Assembly (NCBI GenBank): GCA_032718475.1
Contig: JAUCBJ010009095.1
Coordinates: forward strand, 25,511-89,510
Origin: Nemertoderma westbladi
Taxonomy: Eukaryota > Xenacoelomorpha > Nemertodermatida > Nemertodermatidae
Direction: 5' to 3'
DNA: 64,000 nucleotides
The notes under the pieces were generated by a model. It was not told the DNA's origin. It searched no databases and saw nothing but the letters and a program-made list of their open reading frames with translations. Shown here one piece after another: positions 30,001 through 40,191 of the stretch. Position numbers and translations under genes: made by a program. How positions within the stretch are numbered: the first letter of the stretch is position 1; the number at the start of each line of letters is the position of its first letter.

Positions 30001-33000
30001 AATTCTTACCCCTCAATGTAACAACTCCAGTAATAATAACAAATTCTTACCCCTCAATGTAACAACTCCAGTAATAATAACAAATTCTTACCCCTCAATG
30101 TAACAACTCCAGTAATAATAACAAATTCTTACCCCTCAATGTAACAACTCCAGTAATAATAACAAATTCTTACCCCTCAATGTAACAACTCCAGTAATAA
30201 TAACAAATTCTTACCCCTCAATGTAACAACTCCAGTAATAATAACAAATTCTTACCCCTCAATGTAACAACTCCAGTAATAATAACAAATTCTTACCCCT
30301 CAATGTAACAACTCCAGTAATAATAACAAATTCTTACCCCTCAATGTAACAACTCCAGTAATAATAACAAATTCTTACCCCTCAATGTAACTAACAACTC
30401 CAGTAATAATAACAAATTCTTACCCCTCAATGTAACAACTCCAGTAATAATAACAAATTCTTACCCCTCAATGTAACAACTCCAGTAATAATAACAAATT
30501 CTTACCCATCAATGTAACAACTCCAGTAATAATAACAAATTCTTACCCCTCAATGTAACAACTCCAGTAATAATAACAAATTCTTACCCCTCAATGTAAC
30601 AACTCCAGTAATAATAACAAATTCTTACCCCTCAATGTAACAACTCCAGTAATAATAACAAATTCTTACCCCTCAATGTAACAACTCCAGTAATAATAAC
30701 AAATTCTTACCCCTCAATGTAACAACTCCAGTAATAATAACAAATTCTTACCCATCAATGATAACAACTCCAGTAATAATAACAAATTCTTACCCCTCAA
30801 TGTAACAACTCCAGTAATAATAACAAATTCTTACCCCTCAATGTAACAACTCCAGTAATAATAACAAATTCTTACCCCTCAATGTAACAACTCCAGTAAT
30901 AATAACAAATTCTTACCCCTCAATGTAACAACTCCAGTAATAATAACAAATTCTTACCCCTCAATGTAACAACTCCAGTAATAATAACAAATTCTTACCC
31001 CTCAATGTAACAACTCCAGTAATAATAACAAATTCTTACCCATCAATGTAACAACTCCAGTAATAATAACAAATTCTTACCCCTCAATGTAACAACTCCA
31101 GTAATAATAACAAATTCTTACCCATCAATGTAACAACTCCAGTAATAATAACAAATTCTTACCCCTCAATGTAACAACTCCAGTAATAATAACAAATTCT
31201 TACCCATCAATGATAACAACTCCAGTAATAATAACAAATTCTTACCCCTCAATGTAACAACTCCAGTAATAATAACAAATTCTTACCCATCAATGATAAC
31301 AACTCCAGTAATAATAACAAATTCTTACCCATCAATGTAACAACTCCAGTAATAATAACAAATTCTTACCCCTCAATGTAACAACTCCAGTAATAATAAC
31401 AAATTCTTACCCCTCAATGTAACAACTCCAGTAATAATAACAAATTCTTACCCCTCAATGTAACAACTCCAGTAATAATAACAAATTCTTACCCCTCAAT
31501 GTAACAACTCCAGTAATAATAACAAATTCTTACCCATCAATGATAACAACTCCAGTAATAATAACAAATTCTTACCCCTCAATGTAACAACTCCAGTAAT
31601 AATAACAAATTCTTACCCCTCAATGTAACAACTCCAGTAATAATAACAAATTCTTACCCCTCAATGTAACAACTCCAGTAATAATAACAAATTCTTACCC
31701 CTCAATGTAACAACTCCAGTAATAATAACAAATTCTTACCCCTCAATGTAACAACTCCAGTAATAATAACAAATTCTTACCCCTCAATGTAACAACTCCA
31801 GTAATAATAACAAATTCTTACCCATCAATATAACAACTCCAGTAATAATAACAAATTCTTACCCCTCAATGTAACAACTCCAGTAATAATAACAAATTCT
31901 TACCCATCAATATAACAACTCCAGTAATAATAACAAATTCTTACCCCTCAATGTAACAACTCCAGTAATAATAACAAATTCTTACCCATCAATATAACAA
32001 CTCCAGTAATAATAACAAATTCTTACCCCTCAATGTAACAACTCCAGTAATAATAACAAATTCTTACCCCTCAATGTAACAACTCCAGTAATAATAACAA
32101 ATTCTTACCCCTCAATGTAACAACTCCAGTAATAATAACAAATTCTTACCCATCAATGTAACTAACAACTCCAGTAATAATAACAAATTCTTACCCATCA
32201 ATGTAACTAACAACTCCAGTAATAATAACAAATTCTTACCCCTCAATGTAACAACTCCAGTAATAATAACAAATTCTTACCCATCAATGTAACTAACAAC
32301 TCCAGTAATAATAACAAATTCTTACCCCTCAATGTAACAACTCCAGTAATAATAACAAATTCTTACCCATCAATATAACAACTCCAGTAATAATAACAAA
32401 TTCTTACCCCTCAATGTAACAACTCCAGTAATAATAACAAATTCTTACCCATCAATATAACAACTCCAGTAATAATAACAAATTCTTACCCATCAATATA
32501 ACAACTCCAGTAATAATAACAAATTCTTACCCCTCAATGTAACAACTCCAGTAATAATAACAAATTCTTACCCATCAATGTAACTAACAACTCCAGTAAT
32601 AATAACAAATTCTTACCCATCAATGTAACTAACAACTCCAGTAATAATAACAAATTCTTACCCATCAATATAACAACTCCAGTAATAATAACAAATTCTT
32701 ACCCCTCAATGTAACAACTCCAGTAATAATAACAAATTCTTACCCATCAATGTAACTAACAACTCCAGTAATAATAACAAATTCTTACCCATCAATGTAA
32801 CTAACAACTCCAGTAATAATAACAAATTCTTACCCCTCAATGTAACAACTCCAGTAATAATAACAAATTCTTACCCCTCAATGTAACAACTCCAGTAATA
32901 ATAACAAATTCTTACCCCTCAATGTAACAACTCCAGTAATAATAACAAATTCTTACCCCTCAATGTAACAACTCCAGTAATAATAACAAATTCTTACCCC

Positions 33001-35457
33001 TCAATGTAACAACTCCAGTAATAATAACAAATTCTTACCCCACAATGTAACAACTCCAGTAATAATAACAAATTCTTACCCGTCAATGTAACAACTCCAG
33101 TAATAATAACAAATTCTTACCCATCAATATAACAACTCCAGTAATAATAACAAATTCTTACCCCTCAATGTAACAACTCCAGTAATAATAACAAATTCTT
33201 ACCCATCAATATAACAACTCCAGTAATAATAACAAATTCTTACCCCTCAATGTAACAACTCCAGTAATAATAACAAATTCTTACCCATCAATATAACAAC
33301 TCCAGTAATAATAACAAATTCTTACCCATCAATATAACAACTCCAGTAATAATAACAAATTCTTACCCATCAATATAACAACTCCAGTAATAATAACAAA
33401 TTCTTACCCATCAATGTAACTAACAACTCCAGTAATAATAACAAATTCTTACCCCTCAATATAACAACTCCAGTAATAATAACAAATTCTTACCCATCAA
33501 TGTAACTAACAACTCCAGTAATAATAACAAATTCTTACCCATCAATGTAACTAACAACTCCAGTAATAATAACAAATTCTTACCCCTCAATGTAACAACT
33601 CCAGTAATAATAACAAATTCTTACCCCTCAATGTAACAACTCCAGTAATAATAACAAATTCTTACCCCTCAATGTAACAACTCCAGTAATAATAACAAAT
33701 TCTTACCCCTCAATGTAACAACTCCAGTAATAATAACAAATTCTTACCCCTCAATGTAACAACTCCAGTAATAATAACAAATTCTTACCCCTCAATGTAA
33801 CAACTCCAGTAATAATAACAAATTCTTACCCATCAATATAACAACTCCAGTAATAATAACAAATTCTTACCCCTCAATGTAACAACTCCAGTAATAATAA
33901 CAAATTCTTACCCATCAATATAACAACTCCAGTAATAATAACAAATTCTTACCCCTCAATGTAACAACTCCAGTAATAATAACAAATTCTTACCCATCAA
34001 TATAACAACTCCAGTAATAATAACAAATTCTTACCCCTCAATGTAACAACTCCAGTAATAATAACAAATTCTTACCCCTCAATGTAACAACTCCAGTAAT
34101 AATAACAAATTCTTACCCCTCAATGTAACAACTCCAGTAATAATAACAAATTCTTACCCCTCAATGTAACAACTCCAGTAATAATAACAAATTCTTACCC
34201 ATCAATGTAACTAACAACTCCAGTAATAATAACAAATTCTTACCCCTCAATGTAACAACACCAGTAATAATAACAAATTCTTACCCATCAATGTAACTAA
34301 CAACTCCAGTAATAATAACAAATTCTTACCCCTCAATGTAACAACTCCAGTAATAATAACAAATTCTTACCCCTCAATGTAACAACTCCAGTAATAATAA
34401 CAAATTCTTACCCCTCAATGTAACAACTCCAGTAATAATAACAAATTCTTACCCATCAATGTAACAACTCCAGAAATAATAACAAATTCTTACCCATCAA
34501 TGTAACAACTCCAGTAATAATAACAAATTCTTACCCCTCAATGTAACAACTCCAGTAATAACAACAAATTCTTACCCCACAATGTAACAACTCCAGTAAT
34601 AATAACAAATTCTTACCCCTCAATGTAACAACTCCAGTAATAATAACAAATTCTTACCCCTCAATGTAACAACTCCAGTAATAATAACAAATTCTTACCC
34701 CTCAATGTAACAACTCCAGTAATAATAACAAATTCTTACCCCTCAATGTAACAACTCCAGTAATAATAACAAATTCTTACCCCTCCATGTAACAACTCCA
34801 GTAATAATAACAAATTCTTACCCCTCAATGTAACAACTCCAGTAATAATAACAAATTCTTACCCCTCCATGTAACAACTCCAGTAATAATAACAAATTCT
34901 TACCCCTCAATGTAACAACTCCAGTAATAATAACAAATTCTTACCCCTCAATGTAACAACTCCAGTAATAATAACAAATTCTTACCCCTCAATGTAACAA
35001 CTCCAGTAATAATAACAAATTCTTACCCCTCAATATAACAACTCCAGTAATAATAACAAATTCTTACCCCTCCATGTAACAACTCCAGTAATAATAACAA
35101 ATTCTTACCCCTCAATGTAACAACTCCAGTAATAATAACAAATTCTTACCCCTCAATGTAACAACTCCAGTAATAATAACAAATTCTTACCCCTCAATGT
35201 AACAACTCCAGTAATAATAACAAATTCTTACCCATCAATGTAACAACTCCAATAATAATAACAAATTCTTACCCCTCAATGTAACAACTCCAATAATAAT
35301 AACAAATTCTTACCCCTCAATGTAACAACTCCAGTAATAATAACAAATTCTTACCCCTCAATATAACAACTCCAGTAATAATAACAAATTCTTACCCCTC
35401 AATGTAACAACTCCAATAATAATAACAAATTCTTACCCCTCAATGTAACAACTCCAA
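1..35457 (-). repeat. 41-bp tandem satellite, about 860 copies, derived from a host exon-intron junction
   Basis: The period is exactly 41 bases. On the plus strand the unit is taacaactccagtaataata followed by acaaattcttacccctcaatg. Common variants are acccatcaatg, accccacaatg, acccctccatg, caata for caatg, ccaataat for ccagtaat, and a 45-base form with ctaa inserted (gtaactaacaac). Read on the minus strand, each unit contains GGAGTTGTTACATTGAG followed by GGGTAAGAATTTG. The first part matches the 3' end of the exon ending at 35437 and the second is that exon's splice donor and intron start. The attcttacc core is almost invariant; I noted exceptions near 2895 (attttta) and near 20040 and 20245 (atactta). 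Units at about 5900-16200 are very uniform, while both flanks and 19500-25400 mix many variant types. No spacers or coding potential were seen. Confidence 0.98.
13943..14042. other. assembly gap of 100 N inside the 41-bp array
   Basis: There are exactly 100 N, a conventional placeholder for a gap of unknown size. Both flanks are the same satellite in the same orientation, and the gap lies in the most homogeneous part of the array. The true array length is therefore unknown and probably longer than shown. Confidence 0.97.
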
Positions 35458-35524
35458 TACAACAAGATATATCAGTCCCAATTTGCACTGATTCATTTAG
35501 TGGTTTATCTACAGACCAAATTAC
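35437..35524 (-). CDS. host gene exon e (last visible exon; its donor is amplified into the satellite)
   Basis: On the minus strand a strong acceptor (a run of T, then tttcag, ending at 35525) precedes 88 bases that read in phase from the preceding exon. The peptide starts VIWSVDKPLNESVQIGTD and continues ISCCIGVVTLR, then splits a codon after its first base at GAGGG|GTAAGAAT. A Cys-Cys pair followed by short beta-strand-like residues fits the module continued from exon d. The last 20 or so bases of this exon are the exon half of the 41-bp satellite unit, and the donor is the first of hundreds of copies. Using any later donor would add 41-base units, shift the frame and add stops. The next exon is not in the window. 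Confidence 0.6.
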
Positions 35525-35709
35525 CTGAAATAAAAAAGTAGATTGATTATATTAGAAATTCACAATATTGTGGGTTGATAATGATTATAAATAATAATCA
35601 CAAGTAAAGAAGTAAGGTCTACGCGGTAGGTTTTGTGAAGCAAATACAACCAGTTAGTTACGATGCGACGCGATTAAACTCGATAAGTTTTATTAAATAA
35701 CAATATAAC

Positions 35710-35886
35710 CTGGGTTTGTACCCCGTTTATTTCCTTTGAGATAGCCTTCAAACCTCCGCTGTCTGCGAAGGTTGCGTTCACGGTCCATCTCGCACCCAAA
35801 CATATTTCAGTTTGGTTGTAATCCTTACAATCGGTTGCGTATGTTGAAGTCAATAATTCACATTTAGGACCAAAGCGATCAGGATT
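35710..35886 (-). CDS. host gene exon d, cysteine-containing extracellular module
   Basis: These 177 bases (59 codons) are open on the minus strand, phase 0 at both ends, between an acceptor ending tattatag and a donor CAG|GTTATA. The peptide begins NPDRFGPKCELLTSTYATDC and includes three Cys, then GARWTVNATFADSGGLKAIS. The pattern of a few Cys, then a Trp, then a D-SGGL-I motif resembles modules that follow the VWA domain in hemicentin/VWA7-like secreted proteins. That family call is from memory of the pattern, not a search. It joins exon c and exon e without breaking frame. Confidence 0.6.
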
Positions 35887-36322
35887 CTATAATACGCCAG
35901 AATAAGCCAAATAAAGTATTGCACTGTTTCGTAATCTGTTTTTAACTTTTTTTCCAACATTTATAAACTCTTTCGCCCGACTTTGTAAACTCAGAGGTAA
36001 CTAACTTGGTAGTTTAATTGCACTGGTTTGCACAACGATTTACATCTATATTGGTTATTGTGAATTTGCGTTCGCCATGTAATTGCAAGGGGCAAGGCCC
36101 TTCAGCTAACCGTATATGACACTATAGGTCTATTGAACTGGCAGAATGTTTGTATGACTAATATAATGTATGTTCGTTGTTATAAAAACTAGTCCAACCA
36201 ATTGAATTTGTTCTCTTAGTTTTTAAAAGTCGGTCGAACAATAAAAGTTGCCGTTCAGAATAACTACAGATGAATTTATTATCAACATAATTTATGAAAG
36301 ATGATTAATATGGTATACCAAC
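35887..36322 (-). other. intron between exons c and d
   Basis: This 436-base interval begins GTTGGT and ends TATTATAG on the minus strand. It is AT-rich and I see no repeat, ORF or RNA gene in it. Confidence 0.45.
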
Positions 36323-36516
36323 CGGATCCACAATTAGTATATTTCGTGTATGATATGCCGTAATCTCGGAACCGGAATCGTCAAACTGCATAGCTCGGAA
36401 TGTAACGGATGATATCACACCGTGTTCTGTTTCTGTGGTTGTTACCATAGAAACAAGGACTTTTTGAGTTTGATTTGGCGACATAGTAAACCTATAAAAA
36501 TATGCAAACTGACTGT
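36323..36516 (-). CDS. host gene exon c, beta-sandwich-like module
   Basis: These 194 bases are open on the minus strand and contain FTMSPNQTQKVLVSMVTTTE followed by HGVISSVTFRAMQFDDSG and end NILIVDP. Alternating hydrophobic residues suggest beta strands of an extracellular domain. The acceptor chosen (GGACCCAG ending at 36517) restores the frame from exon b. A stronger-looking T-rich acceptor ends at 36492 but would break the frame unless exon b ends elsewhere. The donor is CCG|GTTGGT, in phase with exon d; a second possible donor lies four bases further on. Exon limits are approximate; the reading frame is more secure. Confidence 0.5.
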
Positions 36517-36619
36517 CTGGGTCCAAATGATTCAATAATCTCTGATACAACTACTACTCTATAATCGGCCTGCTGCATTGAAGCTGCACATTGAGATGCT
36601 ATGCTGCTGGCTTAACATA

Positions 36620-38500
36620 AATATTTTTGCCACCACCATCCAATCCTCACGGTGAAAACAATGACCTTAAAAGCGGAGGCGATTTTGTTCTAGTGTCAAG
36701 CTTGGAGGAACCAATAAGACACCTCCAATGTTATATAGTGTCTGGTTGGAGATGTGTGCATTGTACTTGACACAGTGAACCCGGCGTAGCATTCTTGTGA
36801 ATGTGCCATCCAGAGATTTGGTGCCCTCAGCAGTTAGAACCCAGCATGGACTCCCATAGAGGCGTACTCGAACTACTGCTGTTCTAAATAATCTGACCTC
36901 AAGATTCCGACGTATTCTGTGGGAGTTTCAAATCCTGAACAGTACATTTAATGATATCCGGTGATTTCAGATATCTGTCTGTATTTTTGGATAACTCTTC
37001 AATTATCCTTCTAAGTGCCAATTTGGGCACCATGGTCCCACGACCTTTACGGAACCCATTCTGATATCCACGGAGCAGTCTCTCAATGGTATCCCTGATG
37101 CGATTTAATAGAATTCTATTGTATAGCTTTGCAGCAATCGAGATCAATGAGATTCCCCGAAAAGAACCATCGAGTGTTAGGTTTCCCTTCTTGGGAACTG
37201 GCACCAACTAATTTGTTTTCATTTCTTGTGGGACTCTCGTCATTCTGTAGGCATACATGTTTATTAAGATTAGTGTAAATTAGCTCAAAACACCCAGGTA
37301 ATATAAAGACCTCAGGGGGAACACCATCTACTCCACTGGCACGATTGGTCTTAATGCTCTTTGCAGCAGCCTTCACTTCAGCGAAGGAGATATCGCCGAT
37401 GGGAATATCTTAATCTATCTTAATAGACTCTCCATGAAGGCAGTACAGCCCTCGCAGTTATCGTTTACCCCAGATGCAAGAGCATACGTGTTGCTTAGCT
37501 CTAGTGTGAAGCTGGATCTCACACTGGGCTGTTGCAATGGAGAGGACCAATCCAATCATGCCGTGGCAAGGTCGATTTCTTATTTTTGCTAGCGCGGAGA
37601 CTAAGTCTTACCTTAACCACAATAAAACAATGATCACTAGTGAAGGTTCAAAGAGTAAATCATGTACAGAGCTCCTGTATTTCTTACGAAACAAAATATG
37701 ATCTATCTGGAACTTGTAACTACTGAATCCAGTTGTATCTACAACTTTCCAGTTCGCTTCTTGAACTGGGTCCAGTCGAACTATCCATTTCCAGAGATGA
37801 AATCTTGAAGATGCACTGAATTTCGGTTGACACTTTTGCTGTAGACCCATTGCGAAGTTTAGGAGCGCTGGAGACTGGCATTAAATTCAACCATGAAAGA
37901 TAAGAATGCATGCTGATCCACTCCATCAGTAGCTTCTTTAGATTGTGGTAGAAATTTTCCACCTCCTCTACTGGGTCAACTCTAGTTGTAGAGTAGCACA
38001 CAATCAGGACACTTCTTAACCAGTCTTCCAGAATATGAGAAGTGGCAACGGATGATACGTTTGGAGATTTGTTCTATTTTGTGCTGCATATGCAGTTGGA
38101 TTCACCAATATACCAATTCCACCATTGCCACTATCATCTGCTGATGCGAGGACAAGTGCGCCAACCGCCCCCAATGCCCTTAATCAGCACCGCATCAGTC
38201 TGTATTCGGTACTCTTGAATACCCACTCCGTTAAGAGAAAGCTTATCTGGCAAGGCAGTCAGGTCACCTTGTCGCATTGGGGACCCGAGTGTTAGGGTGT
38301 TTACTGAGGCTAGTCTAGTGACTTTTTGCCTCAGATTCACCAATGGCTTTGTTGGTCGGGGTGGAACATGAGAGTAGCCTCCTACTCCAGAATCCCTCTC
38401 CCCCTCACAATCTGGCCTCCCTGGTGACCCTGGGTTTGGGCCAGAAATGTCACCAGGAAAGGGAATTTTTCGCTGCTCGCTCTCCAGTGGGAGGTAGGAC
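36620..38500 (-). mobile_element. decayed non-LTR retrotransposon (LINE, APE endonuclease type), endonuclease and reverse transcriptase remains
   Basis: Domains run in LINE order on the minus strand from high to low coordinate. An endonuclease start lies at 38480-38134 (a proline-rich leader, then VTRLASVNTLTLG and VGIQEYRIQTDAVLI). The endonuclease end, at 37850-37608, contains FQIDHILFRKKYRSSVHD. The RT start at 37376-37300 has KSIKTNRASGVDGVPPEVF. RT at 37207-36899 has FRGISLISIAAKLYNRILL and GYQNGFRKGRGTMVPKLALR. A C-terminal tail at about 36900-36640 includes VRLYGSPCWVLTAEGTKSLD and TFTRMLRRVHCVKYN. Several frameshifts and stops separate the pieces, so it is dead. Sequence style suggests the common invertebrate LINEs whose endonuclease is often misannotated as craniofacial development protein 2-like; the clade is not resolved. 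It sits in the same orientation as the host gene, within its intron. Confidence 0.8.
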
Positions 38501-38552
38501 AGGCATCCGGTAAGTAGGAAGCAGGATAATTCGGTTCCATTTATTTAGTGAT

Positions 38553-38882
38553 CTGGGACCGAATTGTGCGGGACCGAATTGTGCGGGACCGAATTGTGCG
38601 GGACCGAATTGTCCGGACCTTATTGTTCGGGACCGAATTGTGCGGGACCGAATTGTCCGGACCTTATTGTTCGGGACCGAATTGTGCGGGACCGAATTGT
38701 CCGGACCTTATTGTTCGGGACCGAATTGTTCGGGACCGAAATGTTCGGGACCGAATTGTGCGGGACCGAATTGTGCGGGACCGAATTGTCCGGGACCGAA
38801 TTGTTCGGGACCGAATTGTTCGGGACCGAAATGTTCGGGACCGAATTGTTCGGGACCGAATTGTTTGGGACCGAATTGTCCT
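38553..38882. repeat. 15-bp minisatellite
   Basis: About 22 units of ggaccgaattgtgcg occur, with variants ending tgttcg or tgtccg and a ggaccttattgttcg form. Because 15 is a multiple of 3 and the unit lacks stops, several frames stay open and encode five-residue repeats; these are by-products. An alternation of the gaccgaattgtgcg, gaccgaattgtccg and gaccttattgttcg forms near 38610-38720 shows a larger unit of about 45 bases repeated two to three times. It lies in the host intron just 5' of the LINE coding remains. Confidence 0.95.
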
Positions 38883-38889
38883 AAATCCC

Positions 38890-39440
38890 GGCGGTAAGGA
38901 GATAACTGGCGACTGTTAGGCCAATTTATTATGTCCGGTAATTCCACTGGCCTCTAGTGGCCGGACCTCTGCATTACTAATGTAATCAATTAATAGTGGG
39001 GTGTTTGGGGTACTTTTTTGCCGACTCAGCTCTCAGGGCAAAGACCGCACCCCGGTTTGCCATTCCATGGGGGTGTCGCAGTGGAGTCAGATATGAGGCC
39101 CATCACCCATACCTACTCTGACGCACATGACCCACCATTGGTTGTGTAGTTCATCTGCTGGGCCATGCCCTGTACCCCTGCTACCAGGTGCAGGTCGCAG
39201 TGGAGTGCACTCAGATTGGACATGAGAACACTCTACTCCTGACCAGCCATTGGCAGATCACCATCTGCCTTGCCAGGCCATATACCCCTGCAGCCAAGTA
39301 TATGGATTCTTAATCCAGGACCAAGGGCGTCCTTATCCCAGAACGAAGGGGGTCCTAGTTACAGGACCAGGTTATGCCCTTCCCTTAGTAACCACAGCTG
39401 GCACCTCCTTTATGCCGCAAGGAGGTGGCAAGATTTCTGA
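38890..39440 (-). mobile_element. probable 5' region of the LINE, with an imperfect internal duplication
   Basis: This GC-richer interval contains two diverged copies of a block of about 115 bases. Each starts gtcgcagtggagt (near 39075 and 39190) and ends in tacccctg-rich sequence with a ccaggccata/gggccatgcc motif. Tandem blocks like this are usual in LINE 5' untranslated regions, and the LINE at 36620-38500 would need its 5' end here. No coding domain was recognised. Assignment to the same LINE is inference; it could be an independent repeat. Confidence 0.4.
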
Positions 39441-39463
39441 AACAATGACCCAGAATACCTAAC

Positions 39464-39650
39464 CTGACTGAGTCTCTGAACCCAACTGATATACTAACTG
39501 TTTTGGTTCTATTGATTCAATATGTCCCTGAGTATCTATAACTTCCACCTCCGTCAGCCTATCTGAATCCGCCGAGTTGGTGACAAAATAAACCAAAGAT
39601 AAAGTGTCACCGGGATATAAAGTTCTTAGCATTGGTTCTTCATTAGTAAC
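39464..39650 (-). CDS. host gene exon b, beta-sandwich-like module after a VWA-type domain
   Basis: These 187 bases are open on the minus strand, entering in phase 0 at TTACTAG|GTTACT and leaving in phase 1 at TCAG|GTTAGG. The peptide contains TLYPGDTLSLVYFVTNSADS followed by RLTEVEVIDTQGHIESIEPK. The pattern PGDTL-x-LVYFVTN then DTQGHI resembles the domain after VWA in VWA7/hemicentin-like proteins (typically PGE-T, V-N, D-QGF). The 229-base intron to exon a has GT-AG ends. The family call rests on motif memory; the exon call rests on coding frame, splice signals and phase agreement. Confidence 0.55.
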
Positions 39651-39879
39651 CTAGTAATGAATATTTATGTACTCTTTAATCCAGGCTACTACAGTTTATG
39701 GCCCATAAACCAATAAAATATACAACATAAAATCACGAAGAGCACAATGAAATTAAGTCAATAAGAAAAAAAACAAAGGAAGGAAAGCTATACAGCAAAT
39801 TAAAAAAAAAATGTAAAAAAAAGGGAAGAAGAACTAAACAAACATGGAATGATAAAGATAAACATGGAGAATAACAAAC

Positions 39880-39984
39880 CTTTAAACTAGATGGATAAAT
39901 AATATTGGGATTAAATCGCTGTAAACTAAACTGGGTTGTGTCCAGGGAGACTTTCAATCGGTACAGTTTGGCCTCCAATACAAC
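39880..39984 (-). CDS. host gene exon a (first visible exon)
   Basis: These 105 bases (35 codons) are phase 0 at both ends, with acceptor TTTTGTTCACTTAG and donor TTAAAG|GTTTGT on the minus strand. The peptide includes LEAKLYRLKVSLDTTQFSLQ followed by RFNPNIIYPSSLK. An R-L-x-V-S-x-D start followed by NP-x-I is the pattern I associate with the strand pair after the VWA domain in hemicentin/VWA7-like proteins. It reads directly into exon b. Upstream exons, including any VWA domain, would lie beyond the 19-bp satellite and BEL/Pao element, outside the window. Confidence 0.5.
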
Positions 39985-40191
39985 CTAAGTGAACAAAATA
40001 TATATTAATAACAATAACAACAATATACACATATACACATATACAATAACAACTTAATTGTATCATTATTATTATCGGTATTGAAAATTAAATGAAAATA
40101 TTACTTTAATAAGTTTAAGTTATTTATAATGTTCATAAACAAGGGTATAAGTTAAGTATTTAAAACGGAACTTAAACTTAATCATAAAGAG
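39985..40191. other. AT-rich spacer, start of the upstream intron
   Basis: This holds the T-rich tract and acceptor of exon a (minus strand) and short acatatac repeats near 40025. Nothing else is recognisable before the 19-bp array begins. Confidence 0.5.

Noticed and set aside
1-35457. CRISPR-like array of 41-bp repeats
   Set aside because: The copies are head to tail with no unique spacers and a eukaryotic gene adjoins the array.
1-35457. Telomeric repeat
   Set aside because: The unit is 41 bases, unlike simple telomeric hexamers, and the array adjoins an exon rather than a chromosome end.
38548-38947. Several ORFs of 79-123 codons on both strands with DRIVR, GTEL or FGPEQ repeats
   Set aside because: They are the 15-bp minisatellite read in its frames; no start context or domain supports a gene.
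39250-39462. 70-codon plus-strand ORF
   Set aside because: It lies in the duplicated 5' region of the LINE, antisense to it, with no domain.
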